Notes under the pieces: model-generated
Told to the model about the DNA's origin: nothing
What the model saw: the letters and a program-made list of their open reading frames with translations, nothing else
Databases searched by the model: none
Position numbers and translations under genes: made by a program
Shown here: piece after piece, positions 1 to 8,570 of the stretch
Position numbering within the stretch: position 1 is the stretch's first letter
Layout of the letters: every line of letters starts with the position of its first letter
DNA from: JAJNBA01 sp035512775
GTDB lineage: Bacteria > Actinomycetota > UBA4738 > HRBIN12
Assembly: GCA_035512775.1 (NCBI GenBank)
Contig: DATKDI010000055.1
Coordinates: forward strand, 62,001 to 126,000
Length of the DNA: 64,000 nt
Reading direction: 5' to 3'

Positions 1-44
1 CCTCGATAGTCGTCACAACTACGAGGCGGTGGGAAGATTGAGCC

Positions 45-2048
45 ATGCCCGAGCAGGACAAGAATCCCTTCGGACGACGCGCCACACCGGGTGCGCCCCA
101 GCCACGGCCGCGATCGGCGATGCTGGTGGTACTCGTGGTGGCGGGCGCATTGATCCTGTTCAACAGCTTCCTCACCCAAGCTTCGGTGACGGAGGTGACG
201 TTCTCGCGCTTCCGGGCGGCGGTGAACAGCGGCGACCTGCTGAAATCTGAGCCGGTCACGATCAACGCCACGACCGTGACGGGCGTGGTGCGCACCGACG
301 AGGGTGAACAGACGTTCGTGGCAACCATCCCCCCCGGGTACGACCCCACCGAGCTGATCGATCAGCTCACCGAGCAGGGATACGAGGTGGGTGGGCAGCA
401 GCCCAACCCGCTCATGGGCTTCATCGTCCAGACCGTCCTGTTCATCGCGCTGTTCGGTGGTCTCTACTACTTCCTCTTCCGAAGGATCGGCGGCGGTGCG
501 AGCTCGGCGCTGAACCTCGGGCGGAACAAGGTGAAGATCTACGACCGCAAGGAGATGAAGACGAGCTTCGCCGACGTCGCCGGAGTCGACGAGGCCAAGG
601 AGGAGCTTCGCGAGATCGTGGACTTCTTGAAGAACCCGAAGAAGTACCAACGGCTCGGCGGCCGGATCCCCAAGGGCGTGTTGCTGCTCGGCCCCCCCGG
701 ATGCGGGAAGACGCTGCTCGCACGCGCCGTCGCCGGTGAAGCGAACGTCCCCTTCTTCTTCATGTCGGGCTCGGAGTTCGTCGAGATGTTCGTCGGGCTG
801 GGCGCGGCGCGCGTCCGGGAGCTCTTCCAGCAGGCCAAGGAGAAGGCGCCAGCGCTCGTCTTCCTCGACGAGATCGACACCATCGGCAAGGGCCGCGCAG
901 GGCCGATGAGCGGGAGCTTCGGAGGGCATGACGAGCGCGAGCAGACGCTGAATCAGCTCCTCGTCGAGATGGACGGCTTCGACGCGTCCAAGGGCGTCAT
1001 CATCATGGCCGCGACCAACCGTCCGGACGTGCTGGACCCGGCGCTGATCCGTCCGGGGCGGTTCGACCGCCAGGTGGTCGTCGACCTGCCGGACCTGAAC
1101 GGCCGCGAGGAGATCCTCCGGGTCCACGCGCGAGGTGTGGCGCTCGATCCCAGCGTCGATCTGAAGACGATCGCGGCGAGGACCCCGGGGTTCACGGGCG
1201 CGGATCTCGAGAACGTCGTGAACGAGGCTGCTCTCCTCGCTGCGCGACGCGAGAGGAACTCGGTGACGATGGAGGAACTCGAGGAGGCGATCGACCGTGC
1301 CACAGCCGGCCTCGAACGGAAATCGCGCGTCGTCTCCGACAGTCAGAAGGAGCGGGTCGCCGTGCACGAGATGGGGCACGCGCTCGTCGCGCTCAACTGC
1401 AAGGAGATCGATCCCCTCCACCGAGTGACGATCATCCCGCGGGGTGCCGCGGCCCTCGGCATCACGATGACGCGCCCCCTCGAGGACCGCTACGTCGTGA
1501 CGGAGCCCCAGCTCAAGGACCAGATGGCCTTCGCGATGGGAGGGCAAGCCGCGGAGGAGATCTATTTCGACGGGGTGATCTCCACGGGCGCCCAGAACGA
1601 CCTCGAGAAGGCAACCGACCTCGCTCGGGCCATGGTGTCGCAGTTCGGTATGAGCGATGCGGTGGGACCCATCTCGCTCGGCCGAGCCGACCCGAACGCG
1701 TGGATGCCCGGCGCCCTTCCCAAGGTGAGCGCACACACGTCGGAGCTGATCGACAAGGAGGTCCGGCGGTTGCTGGATGAGGCGCACATCCGCGCCGAGA
1801 AGATCCTCACCGAACACCGAGAGCTGCTGAACCGTCTCTCGGCCCTGCTGATCGCCACCGAGGTGATCGACGGCGACGAGCTGAAGGCCTACTTCGAGGG
1901 ACGCAAGGAGATCCCGGATCCGGCGACCATCAGACCGACGCCGAAGCCCGAGCCCGCGAGCGATCGCGACACGGTGCCGGCCGAGCCAACCGTCGCTGCC
2001 CGCGCCGTGTCGATCCCCCCGGCGCCGCCGATGCCCGCGACCGACTAG
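45..2048 (+). CDS. ftsH: ATP-dependent zinc metalloprotease FtsH
   Basis: Membrane-anchored AAA+ protease that extracts and degrades misfolded or short-lived membrane and cytosolic proteins. Two transmembrane segments (about residues 25-43 and 125-146) bracket a small external domain. The AAA domain shows Walker A GPPGCGKT (216-223) and Walker B FLDEID (about 273-278); the peptidase zinc site is HEMGH (441-445) with a downstream Asp near 519. At 667 aa it has normal family length, with a proline-rich tail. The ATG at 45 gives the expected short basic N-terminus before TM1. It is followed after 9 bp by a convergent glycosyltransferase gene. Identity is secure. Confidence 0.97.
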   Translation: MPEQDKNPFGRRATPGAPQPRPRSAMLVVLVVAGALILFNSFLTQASVTEVTFSRFRAAVNSGDLLKSEPVTINATTVTGVVRTDEGEQTFVATIPPGYDPTELIDQLTEQGYEVGGQQPNPLMGFIVQTVLFIALFGGLYYFLFRRIGGGASSALNLGRNKVKIYDRKEMKTSFADVAGVDEAKEELREIVDFLKNPKKYQRLGGRIPKGVLLLGPPGCGKTLLARAVAGEANVPFFFMSGSEFVEMFVGLGAARVRELFQQAKEKAPALVFLDEIDTIGKGRAGPMSGSFGGHDEREQTLNQLLVEMDGFDASKGVIIMAATNRPDVLDPALIRPGRFDRQVVVDLPDLNGREEILRVHARGVALDPSVDLKTIAARTPGFTGADLENVVNEAALLAARRERNSVTMEELEEAIDRATAGLERKSRVVSDSQKERVAVHEMGHALVALNCKEIDPLHRVTIIPRGAAALGITMTRPLEDRYVVTEPQLKDQMAFAMGGQAAEEIYFDGVISTGAQNDLEKATDLARAMVSQFGMSDAVGPISLGRADPNAWMPGALPKVSAHTSELIDKEVRRLLDEAHIRAEKILTEHRELLNRLSALLIATEVIDGDELKAYFEGRKEIPDPATIRPTPKPEPASDRDTVPAEPTVAARAVSIPPAPPMPATD

Positions 2049-2057
2049 CGACGTCGC

Positions 2058-3014
2058 TCAATCGTCGTGGTTGTGGTCGTGGTCGTGGTGGGGATGCGGA
2101 CGCTCGTCTTCGGGTAGTGGATCGACCAGCAGGTCCCAGCGGTCGCGGAACGTGTCCAGGAATCGGTAGAAGTTCTTCTTCGACCATCTCGCTCGGTCTT
2201 CGGGCTGGGTGTGGAACCACATCCGGTGCTCGTGCTTGGTGACCGGGAGGTCGACGACCGTCGCCCGTCGATCGAGGTCCCTCACCCGGAACGAGTATTC
2301 GATGTCGGCGGTGCGGTACCACCTGAACTTCTCGTCGAAGAGACCCGCGGCGACCAGCGTCTCTCGTCGCAGGGCCATCAGGTAGCCCTCGATCGCGTCG
2401 ACGTCGCCCGTGCGCGCCTCGTCGAATCGCCGGAGGTCGTGGGTCACGATGCCGTACGGACCGCAGATCCCCACCGCCTGATCCGCGAGGGCCGCCTCCA
2501 GCGGCCCGAAGACGTCGCCGGTCGGTTCCACCGAGCCGTCCATCATCAGCACGGTGCGGCCGCGGGTGCGCTTGAGCCCCGCGTTCCGCGCGGCACCCCA
2601 TCCGGTTCCTTGCTCGAGCCACACGACCTCGACCCCGTCACCCCACGACGCGGGCTCCCGGTCGGTGACATCGGCGACCACGTATTGCACGGATCGACCG
2701 CCGTCGTTCGCGCGGAAAGCGGTGATCGCGCGCTCGATGTCTTCGCTCCAGCCTTCGCACACCCAGTGGACGGTCGCATCCATGTCGGTCTCGTCGTCGA
2801 GGACGGATGAGACGTCGCTCGCGCGCCGCCGCGCGACCGGCTCGGCCTCTCCGGCCGCGGACTCCAGTCGGTAGCCGCCGGGTTCGTCGACCACCGTCCA
2901 GCCCGCCTCGGCGATCCGGTCGCGGAGCGTGTCGGCCTCCGCGAAGTCCCGGGAGGCGCGCGCGGCGGCCCGAGCCTCCGCCAGAAGGACGACGTCTTCG
3001 GGTGCCTCAGGCAT
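2058..3014 (-). CDS. GT2-like glycosyltransferase with CysS-tail-like N-terminus
   Basis: The central part (about residues 80-260) reads as a GT-A fold family 2 glycosyltransferase. It has a WLEQGTGWGAARNAGL stretch, then MMDGSVEPT in place of the usual DxD region, then a segment like FDEKFRWYRTADIEYSFRV, typical of nucleotide-sugar transferases. The first ~60 residues instead resemble the C-terminal tail of cysteinyl-tRNA synthetase (ARASRDFAEADTLRDRIAEA, followed by GWTVVDEPGGYRLE). The protein ends in a His/Asp-rich tail (HPHHDHDHNHDD), possibly metal binding. The chosen ATG at 3014 overlaps the stop of the upstream hydrolase by 8 bp, implying translational coupling. Acceptor and donor are unknown. 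Confidence 0.75.
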   Translation of the reverse strand: MPEAPEDVVLLAEARAAARASRDFAEADTLRDRIAEAGWTVVDEPGGYRLESAAGEAEPVARRRASDVSSVLDDETDMDATVHWVCEGWSEDIERAITAFRANDGGRSVQYVVADVTDREPASWGDGVEVVWLEQGTGWGAARNAGLKRTRGRTVLMMDGSVEPTGDVFGPLEAALADQAVGICGPYGIVTHDLRRFDEARTGDVDAIEGYLMALRRETLVAAGLFDEKFRWYRTADIEYSFRVRDLDRRATVVDLPVTKHEHRMWFHTQPEDRARWSKKNFYRFLDTFRDRWDLLVDPLPEDERPHPHHDHDHNHDD

Positions 3015-3783
3015 CCCCGCGCCTCTTGACGAAGTCCAGAACGGCGGCATCGGCCTCAGCGGCTCGTTCCGAGTGATAGAGGTGCCCGGCGCCCTCGAGC
3101 AGCACGAGCTCGGCGTCCGGGATCCGTGCCGCGAGCAGCCTCGCGTTCTGGACCGCGATCACCTGGTCCTCCGTCCCGTGGAGGACCAGCGTCGGCACCC
3201 GGAGGGAAGGGAGCCGATCGAAGCTGTCGAACTCCTGCATCGCCTCCCATTGTCTCCGCCCGCCGTCCGGATGCTTCGGCTGTGCACCCCCGATCCGGAG
3301 GTCCTCCGCAACGTGCTCCGGGTGACGCTCCGGGAAACTCGGCGAGTACATCGCTCGCCACGGCTCCCCTTTCGGCACCTTCGAGCCTTTCCCTCGCACG
3401 GCGTGCCGCGGTCCGGCGTGGGTGCCACCGAGGATCATCGTGCGGACGCGCTCCGGGCTCGTGAGCGCAAGCTCCTGGGCGACCATCCCACCGAAGGACT
3501 GGCCGTAGACGTGCGCTCGGTCGATGTCCAGGGCGTCGAGGAGGGCGAGCGTGTCGTCCACGAAGGTGGCCATCTTCGCCGGGCCGGGAGGCTCATCGCT
3601 GTTCCCGTTGCCGCGGAAGTCGTAGGCGACGACTCGGAGCTCGCGGGCGAGCACTGGGATGTTCCTGCGCCACCCCGGGATGTCCCCGCCCATGCCCTCG
3701 AGGAGGATCAGCGGCGGCGCGTCGATGGGTCCGTGAAGCTCGTGGAAGAGCCGGACGCCGTCCGGACGCGTGAAGACCGGCAT
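3007..3783 (-). CDS. alpha/beta hydrolase
   Basis: Alpha/beta-hydrolase fold enzyme of about 258 aa. Visible features are the oxyanion region LLEGMGGDIPGW, the nucleophile elbow GQSFGGM (Ser nucleophile), the acid-bearing segment LHGTEDQVI and a late His in GAGHLYHSE, which complete a Ser-Asp-His triad. The family covers esterases, lactonases, haloperoxidase-like and C-C hydrolases; the substrate cannot be told from sequence. An in-frame extension upstream is open, but the ATG at 3783 starts exactly at the family N-terminus (MPVFTRPDGVRLFHE). It lies 14 bp downstream of the cyclic-nucleotide-domain gene and overlaps the glycosyltransferase, so the three genes form one probable operon. Confidence 0.85.
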   Translation of the reverse strand: MPVFTRPDGVRLFHELHGPIDAPPLILLEGMGGDIPGWRRNIPVLARELRVVAYDFRGNGNSDEPPGPAKMATFVDDTLALLDALDIDRAHVYGQSFGGMVAQELALTSPERVRTMILGGTHAGPRHAVRGKGSKVPKGEPWRAMYSPSFPERHPEHVAEDLRIGGAQPKHPDGGRRQWEAMQEFDSFDRLPSLRVPTLVLHGTEDQVIAVQNARLLAARIPDAELVLLEGAGHLYHSERAAEADAAVLDFVKRRGDA

Positions 3784-3797
3784 CGGCCGGCGGGGAC

Positions 3798-4223
3798 CTA
3801 CGCGGTCGCGGCCTGGGTGGCGTCGCGGAGCCGACCGGCCATGGCTTCGAGCGTCTTCACTGCGATCGAGGGATGCTCCTGGAGGAGCCCTCGGAACACC
3901 CATTCGGTCAGGCCGAGGAGCCGCATGTCGGAGCGGGCCGTCACCGTTGCCGACCGTGGTCCGCCGTCCAGAAGCGCGATCTCTCCGAAGAAATCGCCGT
4001 GGCGCAAGATCGCCATGCGCTTGCCGCCGATCGTCACCTCCGCCTCCCCGTCGACGATCACGAAGAGCCCGACCCCCGGGTTACCCTCGGTGGCGATCAC
4101 CGTGCCCTTGGGATGTTTGACGTCCTTCACCACTCCCGCGATCGCGCGCAGCTCGCGGTTCGAGCATGCCGAGAACAGTGGCACCCGCTTCAGCCATTCG
4201 GTCAGGACGGTGCTTCCAGCCAT
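3798..4223 (-). CDS. cyclic nucleotide-binding domain protein
   Basis: Short protein (141 aa) made almost entirely of a CRP/CAP-type cNMP-binding beta-roll: FVIVDGEAEVTIGG and the phosphate-binding-cassette-like segment FFGEIALLDGGPRSATVTA. No DNA-binding helix-turn-helix follows, so it is not a complete CRP regulator. It probably acts as a free-standing sensor or regulatory partner. The ATG at 4223 is preceded by a GGGAGAG ribosome-binding site. It is first in a run with the hydrolase and glycosyltransferase, and follows a membrane HExxH gene on the same strand. Confidence 0.85.
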   Translation of the reverse strand: MAGSTVLTEWLKRVPLFSACSNRELRAIAGVVKDVKHPKGTVIATEGNPGVGLFVIVDGEAEVTIGGKRMAILRHGDFFGEIALLDGGPRSATVTARSDMRLLGLTEWVFRGLLQEHPSIAVKTLEAMAGRLRDATQAATA

Positions 4224-4292
4224 GGTTCTCTCCCTCGGGTCCGACGCCGGAGCATCGTACTCCAACTGGGGGAGGGACCTGATGCGAGCCCG

Positions 4293-4934
4293 TTACCGCC
4301 ACATCTCCTCGGCGTCGACGGCAGGACGGGGCGAACTCGGCTTGACGATCGACCGGCGGGTCGGGTCGGCGGTACGCTCCTGAGCCCGGTTCCGGACGAT
4401 CGCCCAGACGGCCAGGCCCAGCGCCACGATCCAGAGCACGTAGCCGAAGGTCCGGACCGTGCCGGCGACCGAGTCGGCGAGATACACCTTGTCGAAGAAC
4501 TCCTCGCCCAGGATCCGCTCCCAGTCACCGGCAGCATCCGGTCCGGTCGCGCCGAGGAGGGCGAGCCGTCCGTCGTCAGCGTCCGCGATGTAGGTAGCGG
4601 CACTCGCCAACGCGCTCGCCGCCCAGCCCCAGGCCACCGCGGTCGACACGAGATCACGCTTCCGGAGGAGGAACACCGCGCCCACGGCGAACGGGAAGAC
4701 GACCTCGAACCCCGACCCCATGATCAGCATCGTCAGCTCGCCGAACGGCTGGAACAGCACGTGCCCGATCTCATGCACCGCGATGTTGAGGTAGACGAAG
4801 ATCGGGGTCTGGTCGTTCTTCACGAGTGCGAACCAACCCCAGACGGCGATCAGGAGCAGGGCGGCGACCGCCTTGTAGACGTTCAGGCGGCGCTGGATGT
4901 CGTCGGGCAGCTCGACGGGAGCAAGGGTGCTCAT
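4293..4934 (-). CDS. integral membrane protein with HExxH motif (M50-like)
   Basis: About 213 aa with roughly five hydrophobic segments. A membrane-embedded motif AVHEIGHVLFQPFGELTML resembles the zinc site of M50 intramembrane metalloproteases, but I see no PDZ domain and no clear second metal-ligand motif (NxxPxxxLDG). It may be a divergent peptidase or a non-catalytic relative. The ATG at 4934 is chosen over one at 4952; neither has a strong Shine-Dalgarno. The gene starts just downstream of the hairpin that follows the tRNA-Met gene on the same strand and precedes the cNMP-domain gene. Confidence 0.65.
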   Translation of the reverse strand: MSTLAPVELPDDIQRRLNVYKAVAALLLIAVWGWFALVKNDQTPIFVYLNIAVHEIGHVLFQPFGELTMLIMGSGFEVVFPFAVGAVFLLRKRDLVSTAVAWGWAASALASAATYIADADDGRLALLGATGPDAAGDWERILGEEFFDKVYLADSVAGTVRTFGYVLWIVALGLAVWAIVRNRAQERTADPTRRSIVKPSSPRPAVDAEEMWR

Positions 4935-4968
4935 GCCGCATGTCATCGGCACCGAGGGGGATGGAGAT

Positions 4969-5001
4969 GAGACGGGCGCCGCCTTCGGCGGCGCCCGTCT
5001 C
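4969..5001 (-). terminator. perfect hairpin downstream of tRNA-fMet
   Basis: A perfect 15-bp inverted repeat (arms 4969-4983 and 4987-5001) with a 3-nt loop, very GC rich. It begins 6 bp after the mature end of the tRNA on the minus strand and precedes the membrane protein gene. Only scattered T residues follow, so termination strength is inferred rather than obvious; it could also protect the tRNA precursor 3' end. Confidence 0.6.
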
Positions 5002-5006
5002 GTCCG

Positions 5007-5080
5007 TCGCGGGGGCAGGATTTGAACCTGCGACCTCTGGGTTATGAGCCCAGCGAGCTACCGGACTGCTCCACCCCGCA
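5007..5080 (-). tRNA. initiator tRNA-fMet (CAT)
   Basis: A 74-nt cloverleaf with anticodon CAT. The anticodon stem (CTGGG/CCCAG) has the three consecutive G:C pairs diagnostic of initiators. The D arm begins GGAGCAG and the T arm is GCAGG-TTCAAAT-CCTGC. Position 1 is U and position 72 is G, giving a weak wobble at the acceptor end, in keeping with the initiator rule that 1:72 is not a Watson-Crick pair (E. coli has C1:A72). CCA is not encoded; the bases after the discriminator A73 are CGG. Confidence 0.95.
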
Positions 5081-5122
5081 CAACCAGGATAGCGAGGAGC
5101 GCCCGAGATGACAGATGGACGA

Positions 5123-6531
5123 TCAGGAGGGGCCGTAGATGAACCACGTGAGCTCACTCTCCGAGGGGACCTGTGCAAGGAGGTCGGTGCCTCGGGGCGG
5201 GCGATCGGTTTGGTCCGATGGAGCACCAGGAACACTCGAACGCCCTCGAGACGATCCGACAGACGCGACCATCCCTCGAGCCCCTTCCCGAGCCGGGCGG
5301 CGCGGCACCCGGTGCTGTACCCGACGATGGGGAAGCTTCTCTCGCCGTAGACCTGACACGGCTCTCCGGACACAAGCCTGCGGACTTCGAGGCCGGCTCG
5401 TTGCGCCGACGCGCGTTGGTCCGTCACATCGGCTTCGACCCTCGCTGCGATCCCCATCTGGACGGCCACCCAGACGATGACCAGGATCGACGCCACCGCA
5501 CGCCCGGCGGACAGGCCATGATCGGATCCATCCCGTGCCCGGATCCCGGCGACGATCTTGGTCAGGCCGAAGCCGGCGGGGATCGTGAGGAGCGCCAGCA
5601 CGGGCAACAGGAATCTGGGGGCCTGCGCGTCGGTCAGCGCGACGTACTCCGTCGCGAGGGCGACACCCGCGGCCGTCGCGGCCACGACGGAGGGCAGGAC
5701 CCCTCGCCGGCTCGACGCTCGAATCCCCGAGGACCAGGAGGATCCCGAACCAGATGAACCAGAGGAGTCCGAAGAGGGGGACATCGGGATCCGCGACCGG
5801 ACCGAGCGACGGCCCGTCGCTCAGCGCGAGGTACTGACGCGCGTTCTCGAAGAAAGACAATCGTCCCGCGTGACCGGTGCGAGCGGCTAGCGCGAACGCC
5901 TCCCCAGGTGACCCGAACCGTGCGGTCATCTCGACCAGCCAGGACGCCCACCCGGCGGCGAGACCGAGCACGAGGTGGAGGATCCACGAGACCGTCGCCC
6001 GCACGGCGACCGGCACGAGGACGAGGGCGGCCGTCAACACCACGGCGTCGAGCGGACGGATCAGGGCCGCGACCGCGACGAGCCCGCCGGCGACCAGCTC
6101 GTCGGTTCGGCTTTCACCGACCGCGAGCCGGCGGGCGAGGACGGCGGTCGCGCCCACACCGATCAGCGCCATCCACAGGTTCGGCATGAGCTCCGACCTG
6201 TAGAAGAGGACAGGCCAGGCGCCGGCGAAGAGGACCGCTGCAGCAACGGCGCCGAAACCGATGACGGGGCGGCGAGGAACAGCCGTAGCTGCGCGAGGGA
6301 GCCGCCGAGCTGGAGGATCGGGAGGGCGAGGAACGTGATACCGCGCGCGCGAGACGGAACGAAGGGCAGCGGCTCGGCGCCGGGCGCGACCTGCGAGAGA
6401 TAGATCGCCTCGTCCCAGCTCGGTGGTCGGTCGAGGGAGAAGGCGAGCAGCTGCGCTGCGAGGTAGGCCAGGCCGACCAGCACGACCAGGCGACGGGCCA
6501 ACGTGACCTCGGAGTCCCGCGGAAGGCGCAT
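5123..6531 (-). pseudogene. ArnT/PMT-like membrane glycosyltransferase, frame-disrupted
   Basis: The reading frame of one polytopic glycosyltransferase is spread over two phases. The N-terminus from ATG 6531 carries a TM segment and DRPPSWDEAIYLSQV, the acidic loop motif of family 39/ArnT-type enzymes. Near 6265-6280 the frame must shift to reach a hydrophobic run ending YRSELMPNLWMALIGVG. Near 5703-5715 it shifts back into TDAQAPRFLLPVLALLTIP. Near 5170-5180 it shifts again to reach the C-terminus LLAQVPSESELTWFIYGPS and a stop at 5123. Hydrophobic segments continue cleanly across the joins. Either it is a decaying gene or the assembly has three single-base errors here; no other gene in the window is affected. 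Confidence 0.7.
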
Positions 6532-6596
6532 CCGCCGCCCATCCTCCACCACCGGAAGGACGGGGAGGAGGTAGCTCGGGCGCTGCGCGAAGGGGA

Positions 6597-6917
6597 CTAG
6601 ACGGCTTGCCAGCCCTCGACGACCTGGTGGTCCTTCGTCTGCGGCCCTGCTTGTGCGGCTCCGCCGGGCGAGCCGAGACCCGTGACCTCGAACCACTCGG
6701 CGTTCACCGCCGTGAACTGCTTCCACTCCGCCGGCAGGTCGTCCTCGGGGAAGATGGCGGTCACGGGACAGACAGGCACACAGGCGTCGCAGTCGACGCA
6801 CTCGTCGGGGTGGATGTAGAGCATCCTCGGGCCTTCGTAGATGCAGTCGACGGGACACTCGTCCACGCAGGCCTTGTCCTTGACGTCGACGCAGGGTTCC
6901 GCGATCACGTATGCCAT
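6597..6917 (-). CDS. fdxA: seven-iron ferredoxin (3Fe-4S/4Fe-4S)
   Basis: A 106-aa electron carrier. The N-terminal half has the Cys pattern of a 7Fe ferredoxin (EPCVDVKDKACVDECPVDC) followed by YIHPDECVDCDACVPVCP for the second cluster. The remaining ~45 residues form the C-terminal extension usual in FdxA proteins of actinobacteria. The ATG at 6917 has a GGAG ribosome-binding site. It is divergent from the aldehyde dehydrogenase gene (about 90 bp gap) and lies upstream of the disrupted glycosyltransferase on the same strand. It may donate electrons to P450s or other oxidoreductases, but no partner is encoded next to it. Confidence 0.92.
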   Translation of the reverse strand: MAYVIAEPCVDVKDKACVDECPVDCIYEGPRMLYIHPDECVDCDACVPVCPVTAIFPEDDLPAEWKQFTAVNAEWFEVTGLGSPGGAAQAGPQTKDHQVVEGWQAV

Positions 6918-7004
6918 GACATCACTCCTTCGGCCCAACCCTACCCGAGGACCCTCGGGGCCAACCGCAGCTCGGAGCACTCTCCGATAGCATCGATCGC
7001 GCGC

Positions 7005-8570
7005 ATGGGTACGACCCGAACCGTCACATCGCTCCTCGACGGCGAACCCGTGGAGAACGCGCCCGGGGGGACGCTCACCGTCCCGAACCCCGCGCAACTG
7101 GATCAGACGGTCGCGGAAGCGCACCTCGGCGACGCCGGCACGTTCCTCGAGGCGTGCCGCCGGGCCAAGGCGGCGCAACCCGGATGGGCGGGGATCCCGG
7201 CGCCGGTGCGAGGCCGGGCGATCCAGAACCTCGGGCGGCTCGTCGAGGACAACTTCGAGGGGCTCTCGCAGCTCATCACCCGCGAGATCGGCAAGCCGAT
7301 CAAGGAATCGCGCGGCGAGGTCCAAGAGGTCGTCGACACCTGCAACTTCTTCCTGGGTGAGGGCCGGCGCCTCTACGGGCAGACGGTGCCGTCGGAGATG
7401 CCAGACAAGCAGCTGCTCACTTTCCGCACCCCCGTGGGCGCCGCCGCGATCGTCACGGCCGGAAACTTCCCGGTCGCCGTGCCCTCGTGGTACATCGTGC
7501 CGGCCCTCGTATGCGGGAACACCATCGTGTGGAAACCGGCCGAGTACACCCCCGCCACCGCCCAGGCGTTCGCGCAGCTGATCCTGCATGCGGGGATCCC
7601 GACCGGCGTCTTCCAGCTGGTGCTCGCCGAGGGGGCGCCGACCTTCGAAGGCATCGAACGCGCCCTCGACGAAGGGGTGCTCGACAAGGTGGGCTTCACG
7701 GGGTCTTCCGAGGTCGGCAGGCGGATAGGTGAGCTCTGCGGACGACACCTCCAGTCGCCCTGCCTGGAGCTCGGGGGCAAGAATCCGCTCGTCGTGATGT
7801 CGGACGCGGACCTCGACCTCGCGGTCGAGGGCGCGCTCTTCAGTGGTTTCGGGACCGCAGGTCAGCGCTGCACGTCCCTCGGCACGGCGATCGTGCACCG
7901 CGACGTGCACGACGACTTCGTGTCGCGGTTCTCGAAAGCCGTCACGGACGCCCCGATCGGCGATCCCTTCCAGGACGTCCTCTACGGTCCGATGATCTCT
8001 GCGCGATTCTGTGAACGGTTCGAACACTGGCTCGAGTTGATCCGCCCGCACCATGCCGTCTCCGGGTCGGACAGGATCGGCCGCATCACCTCGGCGAACC
8101 CGCGGGTCGGCTTCGTCGGCGATCCGGAGGCCGGCCTGTACTACCACCCGGTGATCGTCGACGGCGTCACGATCGACGACGAGCTCTACCGGACGGAGAC
8201 GTTCGGACCGATCGTCGGTGTCGCGTCGTTCGACACGTTCGACGAAGCGATGGAGCTCGCGAACACCCACGGCTACGGTCTGTCGAGCAGCATCTACACG
8301 AACGATCCGCTCCACGTCTTCCGGTTCCGCGACCGGATCTCCGCGGGGATGGTGAGCGTGAACAACTCCACGTCGGGCGCGGAGGCCCACCTGCCGTTCG
8401 GCGGCAACGGACGCTCCGGCAACGGGAGCCGCCAATCGGGGCTGTGGGTGCTCGACCAATTCACGCGGTGGCAGGCGATGAACTGGGACTACTCGGGGCA
8501 CCTGCAGAAGGCGCAGATGGACACCACGGAGCTCGAGGCCGACCCGGGGTTCCGTCTCAGCGGCGATTAG
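7005..8570 (+). CDS. NAD(P)-dependent aldehyde dehydrogenase
   Basis: Full-length ALDH superfamily enzyme (521 aa) oxidising an aldehyde to the acid or acyl-CoA. It shows the cofactor-binding stretch GFTGSSEVGRRIGE, the general-base region LELGGKNPLVV, and the catalytic Cys in GTAGQRCTSLG (residue 289). GTAGQRCT and the C-terminal SVNNSTSGAEAHLPFGG block are most like the ALDH7 group (alpha-aminoadipic or delta-1-piperideine-6-carboxylate dehydrogenase), which hints at lysine catabolism; that is only a resemblance. The ATG at 7005 matches the family N-terminus. Its stop overlaps the stop of the convergent UPF0182 gene. Confidence 0.93.
   Translation: MGTTRTVTSLLDGEPVENAPGGTLTVPNPAQLDQTVAEAHLGDAGTFLEACRRAKAAQPGWAGIPAPVRGRAIQNLGRLVEDNFEGLSQLITREIGKPIKESRGEVQEVVDTCNFFLGEGRRLYGQTVPSEMPDKQLLTFRTPVGAAAIVTAGNFPVAVPSWYIVPALVCGNTIVWKPAEYTPATAQAFAQLILHAGIPTGVFQLVLAEGAPTFEGIERALDEGVLDKVGFTGSSEVGRRIGELCGRHLQSPCLELGGKNPLVVMSDADLDLAVEGALFSGFGTAGQRCTSLGTAIVHRDVHDDFVSRFSKAVTDAPIGDPFQDVLYGPMISARFCERFEHWLELIRPHHAVSGSDRIGRITSANPRVGFVGDPEAGLYYHPVIVDGVTIDDELYRTETFGPIVGVASFDTFDEAMELANTHGYGLSSSIYTNDPLHVFRFRDRISAGMVSVNNSTSGAEAHLPFGGNGRSGNGSRQSGLWVLDQFTRWQAMNWDYSGHLQKAQMDTTELEADPGFRLSGD

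Noticed and set aside
1..44. Possible C-terminal codons of a gene upstream of ftsH (a frame ends at TGA 39-41).
   Set aside because: Too short to judge; the frame reads SIVVTTTRRWED and matches nothing I recognise.
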